DNA of 20,078 nt from Phialocephala subalpina (GCA_900073065.1 FJOG01000064.1:198296-218373); one strand, 5' to 3'; counted from the stretch's first letter, positions 1-8,858 are shown. The notes: a model not told the origin generated them from the sequence alone. Numbers and translations are program-made.

Positions 1-2
1 TC

Positions 3-260
3 TCCCCCATTGACTTTCCCCGCGGGCATAAGCATTTCCGGGATGACCTAATCGCTCAAGCGCCATCCGCCGGATCCCGCCAACTTTACCAATCTCAGGA
101 CTCTGGCTATTTTAATATGGTGCATAGAAATGCAGAGAATTCCTACTTTGACAAGATAGGCACGGAACGTTCGTCTAGCGCGGTCAACGCAGGTCAAGAA
201 AGACAAGAAAACCTGGAAGAGGAAGAGAGTGGTGAAGACATATATGGCGCAGATGATTAA
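3..260 (+). CDS. C-terminal part of an unrecognised protein (5' end outside window)
   Basis: An open frame enters from the left edge and ends at TAA 258-260, giving 85 codons. The reading is protein-like: polar, with aromatic and glycine residues (GYFNMVHRN, NSYFDKIG), and it finishes with a strongly acidic tail (ENLEEEESGEDIYGADD), a common natural C-terminus for fungal nuclear or cytoplasmic proteins. I do not recognise the family and no domain is visible. The same frame stays open after the TAA until a stop at about 624-626, so the TAA could be a nonsense mutation in a longer protein rather than the true end; the acidic tail favours a true end. It may be a last exon, because an upstream intron cannot be seen. 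Confidence 0.4.
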   Translation, partial: SPIDFPRGHKHFRDDLIAQAPSAGSRQLYQSQDSGYFNMVHRNAENSYFDKIGTERSSSAVNAGQERQENLEEEESGEDIYGADD

Positions 261-1053
261 ATCCAGTACCTTTCTATCACTAGATCAAGGAATGAAGCGG
301 TACTAAATGTGCCAGATCGGTTTGTGGATCCGTTTGCGGCAGTATTAATGGAAGCAGCAGAGAACTTGGAACACTTTATTCGCAATCTCAAGCATCTGGC
401 TAAAGATCTAAGGGATGTCCTCTTTCCAATTCGTGGTAAGCTTTTCACAGGGACCTACAAAGATCGCAACATCATGTACGGAGGGATGATTAAATGCGTT
501 CAACAAATCGATCAGTCATTTGGAGAAGGAGTCGCTGGTAAATACATACATAGACGAGGCGAGGAATGGGCGTCAGGATTGTGCGGCGTATTGTTGGGAG
601 TCTTGGGAAAGAGGGCCAGGAATTAGCATTGTGAGGCGCATGGTTTGCTACAAAAAGGTTGGGAGAATGCTGCACGATATAATGATACCATAGAAATAAA
701 CGGGTTTGTAAAGTGCCTTTTGCCAATTGTCGTTGATCAGCTAGCTCTACAACTAACGTAACATTCAACCCTGTTCCAAGGAGTAGCCGTCTTGTCATAT
801 TCTCTATCAGGACCTTCAACGCAACTAAGCATCAACCTCTTCATTTTCTTTTGTGGTGTTTCACCTATGCACCGGATCCCCCACCCCCATCCTCCTCGCC
901 TTGAACGCCGCTTCCCTCAACCGTACGTGCTCCCTTGTTGGGGCTGACTGGCAGAAGGGTGGGGTCCCTTTCAGACATTCGTCCCGGCAGATACGAAGGG
1001 ATATCAGTAGGCACACAGCTTGAGCTGCTGCCTATCCACCTGCCGGAGGAAGC
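261..1053. other. No supported gene; open-frame remnant at 261-626
   Basis: The frame of the preceding partial gene continues without a stop from 261 to 626. It contains a helical, protein-like stretch (EAAENLEHFIRNLKHLAKDL) whose first ATG is at 348-350. No family is recognised, so it may be the out-of-gene remnant of a longer coding sequence or chance. The rest, to 1053, shows nothing I can name. Reverse-strand open frames over 490-819 look like shadows. Confidence 0.25.
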
Positions 1054-1395
1054 CTAGTCGCTTCTAGGCCGGACCATGTTCCAGCGCGTACGTATGCGGG
1101 CCGAGTCCTGCCTTGGAACTTGCTAAAGATTAACTCCCAAGACTTGCCCTCTTTCTTGTGTGCCAGTAAGCACTGCTCGTCTAGGTCTGACCATCGGCTA
1201 TGCTTGCTCATGCTCGAACGGCTCTGCTCGTCCTCGCTCGAACATCCATCATCGTCGCTGCTGAGATCAGGATCGCTGTCACTCAAACAACTCTCGTCAT
1301 CGCTGCTTGACGCATTACCTCCTTCTGATGTAAAAGCCTCGGCATCTATGGCTTTGCCATCTTGGGGTCGGGTGGTTACGGCCTGCCTCTGCAGC
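1054..1395 (-). pseudogene. Frame-broken Myb/SANT-like domain protein
   Basis: Read on the minus strand, an acidic Ser/Asp-rich linker (SSSDDES, LSDSDPDLSSDDD, CSSEDEQ) is followed by a short Myb/SANT-like helix-turn-helix. That begins RWSDLDEQCLLAHKKEG and continues SWELIFSKFQGRT. Small fungal Myb-like proteins share the pattern RW..xDEQ.LL..KKEGKSW..IF..F.GRT...IRTRW, in which the third helix carries the IRTRW motif. Here that helix (RIRTRWNMVRPRSD then TAG, complement of 1054-1056) lies in a different frame from the first two helices, so a frameshift has occurred near 1100-1107. No in-frame ATG precedes the acidic part, and a stop lies upstream at about 1395. A second open minus-strand frame (1376-1614) may be the original N-terminus, joined by another shift. 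Family identity comes from pattern memory; the broken state is seen in the sequence. Confidence 0.5.
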
Positions 1396-1614
1396 GATTA
1401 CCAGCTGAACAGAAACTGAAGATGCTATCGAGAGCGCGGAAGAGAATGCTATCGTAGTTGATGGTGTTATAGTGACATTGCCTTGTATGGCTGTAGAAGC
1501 GTTTGTGGAAAGGGCATATACAGCAAACATCCAAATGTTGGATACCGCCAAGATGGAGTTGACTCCGCCAAAGATGCTCATCTTGCTGTGATGGTATCGA
1601 AAAAAGGAAAACAA

Positions 1615-2379
1615 CTATGTGACAAAACGTCAAGGCAAGGGGGTTCAAGCTATATACAGCAAGCTATATACAAAGGATGGAGCACCAGGAGCGAGATACG
1701 AGGCAGCCGTGGACTTCCACCTTCGCCAGTCAGCTTTTACCTTGACACCTTCTACTGAGCGGCATGGTCAATTCACACAATGTGGTTCCGACCGTGCCCC
1801 TGTTCCACTTCTCGACTGCTGAGATCCACCGAATGAACCTCCTTGTCGTACTAGACCATGCCGGTGTATTGCGACTGAGTAGTGATAAGGCGCTTTATTT
1901 GAAACTCTTGAACACTCTCGAAATTCCCAACATCAAGGAGTAGGCATTTGAATCATCTGATAGAGGGACTTTCTCCGAACTCCCAGTACATTGACACCAA
2001 GCAAATGTTGCTATCACGTGTAGCCTGCAACCGCTGGCCATGGCCATGGCCATATGTGTACGGTCAGCGCGGACTTTGCGCTGAAAACAGACAAGAAAAT
2101 TCAATGCCAAGAACCGAGCCGCAATGGTTCAAGCCAGCGTTGCATCCCCGACGCCGAGGAGTACTCTTTTAAGTGAGCTCAGGAAATAGATAGTGAGTTG
2201 TTGCTGCTAACATGGGACACTGAGGTTCTCGTGTTTGTCTATATCAAGAAGGTACGTTGGAATTTGAATCGCGGAGTATGTGCCGCTACCGTGCACGCTT
2301 AGCCGACAAACGAAATTTGATTGATTCGGACGATCAGAGATGTCGTCCGGCGCTAGCTACCCGCCAAGGTTAACCGACC
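1615..2379. other. Intergenic DNA without supported gene
   Basis: No convincing coding region. It holds a 13-bp direct repeat (CAAGCTATATACA at 1646-1658 and 1660-1672) and three overlapping TGGCCA words at about 2035-2050. Open frames on both strands are short and lack family resemblance or plausible splice continuation. Confidence 0.5.
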
Positions 2380-2521
2380 ACTTCCTTTTTCCCTCCCAAT
2401 CCAACATCTACAACACATCCATGATGTTTCCAATATCACTCAATCTCTTTCTGTTCATTCACCTCCCTTCACAGCTCCACCCCGCAAGTCGCGGCCCCGA
2501 CTTTCACCTCATACGGCAAGG
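2380..2521 (+). promoter_or_regulatory. Pyrimidine-rich leader/promoter of the F-box gene
   Basis: The 140 bases before the F-box gene start are strongly C/T-rich (for example CTTCCTTTTTCCCTCCC near 2381), as is usual for core promoters and 5' leaders in filamentous ascomycetes. The region runs directly into the start context CAAGGATGAC. No TATA box is evident. Placement is by composition only. Confidence 0.35.
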
Positions 2522-3802
2522 ATGACTTCCCAACCAAGTCTTGGCGGCATTTCGATGGATGTAATGGAGTGCATTGTCACATTCCTAGATCTATCTGAAA
2601 TCTGCAGCCTTCGATTAGTAGCGCGCGAAGTCAGTGAGAAAGCCTCACAAGGCGTCTTCAAGAGACATTTCCGCACGAAGAAGGTCCAATTGACTATCAA
2701 GCCGCACCTCGAGCGCGCTATTAGCATCGCACAACAACGGCGATATGCTACCCTTCTCGAACATCTTACCCTTGTCAGCCTTCCAACGAGCACTCTGGGA
2801 CCAGATTCTCAGCGAGGAGAGCACGAGCAGGGCTCTGCTTGTCTTGAATTACTTCACCGGGCGTTGGAACTGTTCTGTCTCAACTCGGCACGTGGATGTT
2901 TACCAACCATTGCTCTTGTCATTGAAGGTGCAGGAGAAGACGGCCCTAACCGACCTCGTATCTGGGATGCCGCAGCATCGTGCTTCAATATCACAATGCT
3001 GGCACTAGGTTCGAGCAAGCTTCCTATTGAAGCCCTTGATATCTTTGGCTCTGTCCGGTGCTGCAGCCTGGCTTGTGACCAGGTTGCAGCGATGCTAGCT
3101 AAGATTGATATTTCCATCCTGACCGAGTCCTTGCGCGGACTGAAGCAACTGTACATGAGCTTGGCATATCACGAACGTCGCGAGCCCGAAAGCGAGTATA
3201 CGAAATCTCTTGCTTTTGGCCAAGCGAATACCAGTGCCATCTGCCGATTTCTCGAACTATGCCCAGCTCTGCGAGATCTTCAGCTCCACTGGTATAACAC
3301 ATACGGATCCCATTCAGAAGATGCGTTGACGGATCCTCTAAAAGAGGAGAAATCGTTCTTCGATCGCATTGCACGCTCGGGGCGATTTCCGTCTCTGCAC
3401 CGATGTACGCTGAAGGGCATCTATACTTCTGAGGCTGCCCTTCTTTCGTTTTCGCGCCAGGTACAGCACCTCCACCACCTCGATATGGACGAAATTCATC
3501 TTGGTACCAGTGGCATGTTTCGACCGTTTTTTGAATATCTGGCCCAAGACATGCCAGAACTCGAATATTTACATCTTGACAACCTCTGGGAGGAGAGATT
3601 GATTTATTTTGACGCGCCTGGCAAGTCGCATTTTCCTCATTCCGGTCGACGTTCTAATGGTCCAAACACGATTACCAGGACAGGAGCAGATGCACGCAAA
3701 CCTATTAGATATCAATTCAGTCATGGGGTTGCCCTTGGTTCTCCTCAGGCTAGTAATTGGGCCCGAAAACTTCGACGGCAATATGGTCCATCCAAATACT
3801 AG
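2522..3802 (+). CDS. F-box protein with leucine-rich C-terminal region
   Basis: Intronless, 426 residues. The N-terminus matches the fungal F-box pattern: residues 9-50 contain GISMDVMECIVTFLDLSEI, then CSLRLVAREVSEKA and an FKRHF end. F-box proteins use this segment to bind Skp1 in SCF ubiquitin ligases; this is family knowledge, not shown here. After about residue 200 come spaced leucine-rich segments: LRGLKQLYMSL near 205, FLELCPALRDLQLHW near 243, FPSLHRCTLKGIY near 289, LHHLDMDEIHL near 317 and MPELEYLHLDNLW near 344. They look like degenerate LRRs that would bind a substrate. The final RKLRRQYGPSKY resembles ends of related fungal proteins. The start at 2522 lies in a good context (CAAGGATGAC) after a pyrimidine-rich leader and begins just before the F-box. 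No stops or shifts, so the gene appears intact. The substrate is unknown. Confidence 0.8.
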   Translation: MTSQPSLGGISMDVMECIVTFLDLSEICSLRLVAREVSEKASQGVFKRHFRTKKVQLTIKPHLERAISIAQQRRYATLLEHLTLVSLPTSTLGPDSQRGEHEQGSACLELLHRALELFCLNSARGCLPTIALVIEGAGEDGPNRPRIWDAAASCFNITMLALGSSKLPIEALDIFGSVRCCSLACDQVAAMLAKIDISILTESLRGLKQLYMSLAYHERREPESEYTKSLAFGQANTSAICRFLELCPALRDLQLHWYNTYGSHSEDALTDPLKEEKSFFDRIARSGRFPSLHRCTLKGIYTSEAALLSFSRQVQHLHHLDMDEIHLGTSGMFRPFFEYLAQDMPELEYLHLDNLWEERLIYFDAPGKSHFPHSGRRSNGPNTITRTGADARKPIRYQFSHGVALGSPQASNWARKLRRQYGPSKY

Positions 3803-4570
3803 GGGCGAAGTCCAAATGTACCTTGTACTAACCTCGTACCTTCTGAGTATGCGCCGCAAAGCTGCGTTGGTTCCTGACTTGTCTGGAAAATCATAGCGAG
3901 GAGATATCAGTATGTTCCGTGCCATGTTGGTTTTGTTCTGTGTTCGTGCTAGCGTATGTTGGACGTGTGATCTAGTGGTGCCGATATCGGAGGGTGCTGT
4001 CTATTTCTTAGTCAAGCGGAATTGTCAGAAATCGTTTGCGGGGCATGTGAATCCCATGATATGCAAGCACTTTATTCTTAGTCTAGTGCACTCTCAAATT
4101 CTGTTCTGCCTCAATCACTTACATGGGTGGGGATGATGGGCTGCAAGATGTTCACCCCTGGTCGGTCCCTCGCTCAACACTATTGATTCCAAGCCTGTAG
4201 TAATCACGCAAACATTGGGCTGGCTTGCAAGGATCCTACAGGATTTAGCTCGCCTTGTATCGTGCGGTCTGGATAGTGCTTTCCCTGTGAACAGCTGTGG
4301 CTTCTGTTCTTATATGCTATATTAACTATTTAGTTCATCACTAAGGTGCACTCGTCTCCTCGAAGTAGTCTCCACACTAATCCTCGAGACTCATCTTGTC
4401 TTCCTTCTTGATATTGTATTCACTTGTGAAGGGAGTCTTTCTCCTTTTCTTCTTCAGTTACCTCGGTAATGCTAGAATTGAGGTTGGAACATTTCCTATA
4501 AATACTCTAATCGCATTGCCTCGTGGGCAAGAATATAGCAGTAAGAAACTGTATCACGGAGCGTAAGTAG
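3803..4570. other. Intergenic DNA
   Basis: No supported gene. The frame GGT AAT GCT AGA ATT from about 4464 stays open to a TAA at 4564-4566 and reads protein-like near its end (LPRGQEYSSKKLYHGA). It is followed by GTAAGT at 4563, so it could be an upstream exon of the pseudogene that starts at 4571, but no start codon or clear acceptor confirms this. Confidence 0.3.
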
Positions 4571-5648
4571 ACTCGGCCATATTCAGTCACAAGGTCCGGC
4601 ATCCGCAGACTTCCCGGCTGCGACAGAACTGGTTTTGATGACCCTGATGTCCCGACATGCGAAGCTCTCTGCGCTCCTGCTTCAAATCCATGTTCAGGTC
4701 GCGGTACAGCTAATGGAGTGCGAGGTGCGCGGCGATCCATACGCAGCTCGTCAAGCGATCCCGATTCGGACGCTGCCTCGAGCGCTCTCCACTTTGCAAA
4801 CGAATCTGCTGAAGCATATGGCATCACAGTCCGGGGATTATACTTAGTAAAGAGAGTCTTCCAGACAGTCACTCAGGTCCAGCTTCCCCTTTATGTTTAC
4901 AATCAATTCGAAGATCCAGATCCGAATTTTGGAGACGTCATTCCCCTAGTAGAAACAGTTACTGACTCTGATGGCGATTTGGTGGAAACAGACATGACTG
5001 TCACTGTACAGCAGACTCTCGGTAACCAAGCCTTCCAAGTCGGTTCCCGGGGTATTCACGGGTGTACTATCGTCACAATCGTATCGAAGAGAGCAGTATA
5101 CATGGTGCGAGCGATCTACACCTACCCTTCCTACGATATACCTCCTAAACATAAAACAGGGTCACTTCTAGGAAGATCCAGCTTGGGCGCCAACCTACCA
5201 ATTCCGCCAAAGAGTCCTAAATTGGATATCCGGCATGGGCAACCGCTTTGGTGTCGGCCCAGCTCTCAACGTCGCACTCTTCAATGCCCCGAATGACGAC
5301 ACCAGGATCTTCATCATGCACCCTCGTCGCACACGCGACGCCAATGCCCAAGCCGCGAAGTACCACATCAGACTCCCATAACTTAGAGATCTCTTGAGAG
5401 GACCCCAAGGGCTTCTGCCCGGTGCAGCCATGGCGGTGCGGATGTATAGAAGGCTGAATTACGACGACGAAGCTCAGGCGCAAATTGCGGCCGGGGTTAA
5501 CCAATATGGGAAGGCGGTGTTTCAATATGATCCTAATGGGAGAGGGCAAGGACAGCCACGCTGGAGGCTGTGTTTTGAGGAAATTGTTTTTAATGACAGT
5601 GATCCGCCGCCGCCACCAGCGGCTATCAACGGTGTTAACGATCTGTAG
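4571..5648 (+). pseudogene. Pseudogene of a fungal hypothetical-protein family (HGCT/VYMxHFWE motif), one intron, two nonsense codons
   Basis: Exon A is open from 4571 to 5104 (178 codons), with a cysteine-bearing region (CEALCAPASNPC) and then LGNQAFQVGSRGIHGCT and SKRAVYM. A 55-nt intron follows at 5105-5159 (GTGCGA donor, CCTAAAC branch-like site, ACAG acceptor). Removing it shifts the frame exactly to 5160, which reads GHF-stop-EDPAW. Fungal proteins of this family have HFWE here, so TAG at 5169-5171 replaces TGG. The frame then gives VGPALNVALFNAPNDDTR, a second stop TAA at 5379-5381 and then LRDLL, LLPGA, FQYDPNGRGQGQPRWRL and a proline run before the final TAG at 5646-5648. Both stops fit G-to-A or C-to-T changes in CpA/TpG context, as in RIP. 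Many family members are predicted secreted, and their function is unknown to me. The N-terminus is not found: an in-frame stop lies at 4568-4570 and no ATG is present. The region has normal GC, so mutation was light. Confidence 0.65.
5105..5159 (+). other. Inferred 55-nt intron in the pseudogene
   Basis: Donor GTGCGA is non-consensus. CCTAAAC serves as branch-like site and AAACAG as acceptor. It is supported because excision restores the family reading across the junction (VYM to GHF) and the downstream frame. It could instead be one frameshift, but the exact match of both ends makes an intron more likely. Confidence 0.6.
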
Positions 5649-6110
5649 GAGGTGAAAAAAAGGGAAAGTACGGGCCACGCAGCTTCAACAACAGACATAT
5701 ATGTGTAGACCGTAAGTGTATATCCCGTCGATAATGTTGGAGTGCGTTGCTCTGTCTCTCTCTTCAGATGTCTTGTTAGCAATAAGGGAAGCGAATTTAA
5801 GCGAGGACGCAAGCGTTACGGGTTAGCCTTCGAGCTACGCGCCGACTGCTCTATCTCGATTCGATGAAAGCCTTGAGATCTGATATGTACTCTATGATCA
5901 CTATTCATCCTCCTTCCTACATTCTCTTTACCTATTTTCCTGCCTGACCAAACAAACCCGCAACTTCACCCTTTTAACCTCGCTTTAAGAACCACTTGTC
6001 CAAGTATACTCCCACCCCTCTTCCCCTTCTCCTCCCTCTAAACCCCACCCCCGCCTTTAACCAGATGTTCTGGGCCCATTTACTACTTCCTTTCCCTATT
6101 AAATTCTATC
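5649..6110. other. Intergenic; G-poor pyrimidine-rich stretch next to AT block
   Basis: No gene. From about 5905 to 6110 the plus strand is mostly C and T with almost no G (for example CCCACCCCTCTTCCCCTTC near 6012). It merges abruptly into the AT-rich block after about 6110. It could be an old promoter-type polypyrimidine tract cut off from its gene. Confidence 0.4.
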
Positions 6111-7047
6111 AAAACTCTTACTATAAGTATCTTTCCTTATATTCTTATTTAAAGTAATTAATAAATTAATAAATTAATAGGCTAATATTAATATTAATTA
6201 CTAATTATTTATTAATTAATTACTTTGGTAATTAATAATTAATTAATTAAAGATTCTTCGAATAATATAATTAATTAATTAAATAAATAGTTTTTAAAAA
6301 TTTTAATATAATATTTTTTAGTATTTTTAATAATAAATTAAAATAGAAAAATCAAATATAAAGTTTTTAATTAAATAAAATAAATAATTTAAAATATAAT
6401 AAAAAAAATTTATATTCGAATTTAAATTTCTTCTTATTATTATTTGGATTTATTTAAAATTTAACGATTTTATTATTATTATTAATATATTAGAATTATT
6501 TTTAATATTATTAATTTCTAAAGAAATATTAATTAAAGGCTTTTTTAAAAAAATTTTAATTTATATTATATCGAATATATAAAAGCAAAATAAACTTATT
6601 AATATATTATTTAAATTATAACGTTTAATTACGATAGATTATAATATAATTAATAATTAAAGTCAAGGAAACCTCGATTATAAAGATATTATATAAGGAA
6701 TATGAGGTCACGTGTATATAACCGTAATATAAACTTATTATATAACATGAAATTAAAAGCTTTTTAATATTAATAAACTCGAGAAATTAAATAATTTTAA
6801 TAAAAAAATATTATTTAAATAATTAATAAAGAAAAAACAATCTAAATAAAACGAGTATTTAGAATAATTTTATTAGATTTTAATAAAAAATCTTAATTTA
6901 TTTTTATTTTCACTCGAATTAATTAATTAATCAATTTATTATTTAAATTATTTTATTTTATTTTATTAATTAATCAATTGATTTATATCCTTAAATAATT
7001 AAGGGCTAATTCATTTATTAACTATTCTACTCTTATACCCAATCTTG
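6111..7047. repeat. AT-rich, RIP-degraded repeat block
   Basis: About 940 bp that is overwhelmingly A and T, with many TAATTAAT runs and no open frame of useful length. Surviving cytosines are mostly in CpG (TTCGAA, CTCGAG, AACGTT, ACGATT), while CpA and TpG are scarce. This matches RIP, the fungal process that converts CpA to TpA in duplicated DNA before meiosis. The original repeat, probably a transposon, cannot be named. A less damaged island at about 6661-6735 holds AAACCTCGATTA and TCACGTG. Confidence 0.75.
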
Positions 7048-8095
7048 CTACCAAGCTAATTGCCTGGTCGGTTGGGAGGGATCCTAGGATTTTCATTAAT
7101 TTGCAATATAGAAGATATAACCAAGCGGGACTTGATCGGCAGACAACGACTTACCTCATCAAAAGCGGGAATGTACGTTGGGTTCTCGTCCATCCAGGTA
7201 TCCAGATTGTGTCTTCTCTTACACCATGCGCATCGGACATGACCATCTACCGGCGGTCTTTTCCCACAAGGACACCAGAACTATAAGATGTTGATTAATA
7301 TCGAGCAGGCTCACTACAGTTTCAAGTAGAGGGTCAATATACTTACAGCTAACCGACTTTGGTGATTGTGAAGACACATTCCCTCTTCCAGATCCGGGTC
7401 TGCCCAAAACCCTTTGGTCCGCTTCTGGTAATACAGGCCACTGATTTTCTCTTCCCTGCCTTTGCACTTCAGACATATCCAACGTGTATATCGATCACAG
7501 TCACAGTATTCTGAAAGCGATAATGGAAGATCGGCCTCGACACTCTCGTCGCATGCTGTGCAGTAGCAAATTACGTTGTAGCTCGACGCCGTAGGCTCAT
7601 TGTGGGGTCTCCGATGAGAGCCACGTTTGGTATCACGAACGCGGGGCACATAACGGCATTCCTAGGATGAACGAGACTTAGTATTTCCAAAAGAGAAGAG
7701 CGTAATGGACGAGATATGTAAGATCCAGGTAGAGTTACCTCACAAACGTTGATTCCGCAACTCAAGCAAGGAAGTGCATTTGCGGCATCACACTTCAGAT
7801 TCCAAACGCGTACTTCAAGTTCCTCGTCGTAATGCGGTCTCCTTCCGGTACGTCCCCAGGTGAAGTCCTTGGGACCCAAAGCGTAGGGTCCTCGGAATTC
7901 TTGACGCGCTGTCAGACCGGTTCCGTCACATAAAGCTGTGAGCTTTAGGCGGTTGAAAACAGGCGCAGATTGAAGAATTATGCCATAGCACTCGGAGTTC
8001 GCTAAGGCAAGATGGAATATGTCGAGAGTGCTGAGATACTTGGCAGTACCAGTCAAGAGCGTGTATTGCGAGAGCAAGGACAGAAGATTCGACAT
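7048..8095 (-). CDS. Cysteine-rich F-box-like protein with zinc-binding CxxC clusters, four exons
   Basis: Minus-strand exons are 8095-7739, 7661-7347, 7280-7155 and 7083-7048. The introns are 77, 66 and 71 nt, all phase 0 with donors GTAACT, GTAAGT, GTAAGT and acceptors ending TAG. The product has 277 residues. Residues 1-55 are F-box-like (KYLSTLDIFHLALANSECYG). Next come LCDGTGL, ARQEFRGPYA and NLKCDAANALPCLSCGINVC, typical of a fungal family recalled from many genomes. Cysteines pair as C110/C113/C118/C121, C151/C153/C156, C172/C174, C182/C185 and, in exon 3, FWCPCGKRPP with C227/C229 and C241/C244, so several zinc sites are likely. The junctions rebuild the family motifs exactly (CE+ECRYVPRV; A+FWCPCG). 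The start ATG at 8095 has context CGACAATGTCG. No nonsense codons are seen although the stop is only about a base from the AT block. The biochemical role is unknown; ubiquitin-ligase adaptor or DNA/RNA binding are possibilities. Confidence 0.8.
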
Positions 8096-8412
8096 TGTCG
8101 AAGACGTTTGAAACCAGTTCAGGCTACCGTCAGATATCGGATAGAACTCTATATATATATTTAGAAGCCGTTATTTTGCCTAGTGTTATAAAAGGCGGTG
8201 ACCGGGGCGCCAAGGCAAACAAATGAGGTAAACGCGTAGGGGTATATGGAACCACCAAAGCTTATCTATTTTAGGGTTAACCAAGATATAGCCAAAATAT
8301 CGAGGAGCGCTTATATAGGCACCCCTATATACTTACATAGGTGAAGATACTTTAATAAATATAAAAACGTTTTAATAAGGTTTTTAATTAGTTTTTTTTA
8401 TAAATATATTAA
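8096..8412. other. Upstream region of the cysteine-rich gene
   Basis: Presumed promoter of the minus-strand gene. It holds a short TATATATATATT run (8150-8161) and a near-inverted pair TATTTTGCCTA (about 8171) and TAGCCAAAATA (about 8290). Composition turns AT-rich after about 8340. No gene is visible. Confidence 0.35.
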
Positions 8413-8431
8413 CAATCTTATTCCCAAGAGT
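8413..8431 (+). repeat. Left terminal inverted repeat (19 bp)
   Basis: CAATCTTATTCCCAAGAGT; perfect reverse complement of 8840-8858. Confidence 0.8.
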
Positions 8432-8839
8432 CCCTACCCATCAATTAAATACTCTTGACTTCCTGGTGTAGGCACCCCCACACGTGATCCAAGTAAACCT
8501 CGATTAGAGAAAGTGCGGTCGAGTAAACCCCGATTCGGCTTAGTGTATTTACTTATAAGAACACCAAAATTAATACCAATATAAATCAATTAATTGCGCA
8601 ACTTCTATTAATTTAAACTACTTAAAAAGTAGATGCATAGATAGCGCTTAATTAGCTCTATTATATATTTCGGAATTATGTAATTTGTTTAATATTTACA
8701 CTTATAATTGCAATTAGAAGTGCGATCGCGATTTCGGTGCGGTAATGGCTACGGCAGAATGCCGAATCCAGAAGCGGTCAGCGCGCCCCGGTAATCTGCC
8801 CACACTTTAAGTGCAAGAGTGTGATTCGTGAAGAATTAC

Positions 8840-8858
8840 ACTCTTGGGAATAAGATTG
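8840..8858 (-). repeat. Right terminal inverted repeat (19 bp)
   Basis: ACTCTTGGGAATAAGATTG; perfect reverse complement of 8413-8431. Together with 8812-8839 it also forms a local hairpin with 14-bp arms (CAAGAGTGTGATTC / GAATTACACTCTTG, one mismatch) around a 5-nt loop. Confidence 0.8.

Larger units (their letters stand above)
8413..8858. mobile_element. 446-bp element with 19-bp perfect terminal inverted repeats (MITE-like)
   Basis: CAATCTTATTCCCAAGAGT at 8413-8431 is the exact reverse complement of 8840-8858. Each end also has an inner inverted pair, CAAGAGT and ACTCTTG, spaced identically (8425-8457 and 8814-8846, 33 nt each), and both ends carry a GTGTxGG block just inside. The interior has no coding frame, is AT-rich at 8560-8700, and contains a 30-bp-offset direct repeat (8491-8506 and 8521-8536). 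This is the architecture of a non-autonomous DNA transposon or foldback element, probably RIP-affected. I see no clear target-site duplication (AA before, AC after), so the superfamily is open. Confidence 0.6.

Noticed and set aside
490..819. Minus-strand 109-codon open frame
   Set aside because: Starts and ends without recognisable motif, and overlaps the antisense open frame 261-626; composition looks like chance.
4507..4872. Minus-strand 121-codon open frame
   Set aside because: Antisense shadow of the better supported plus-strand pseudogene exon, which has family motifs and a consistent splice junction.
5815..5870. tRNA-like words (GGTTAGCCTTCGAGCTAC, TCTCGATTCGATGA)
   Set aside because: No arrangement on either strand gives a proper A box, B box and acceptor stem together; resemblance is to isolated words only.
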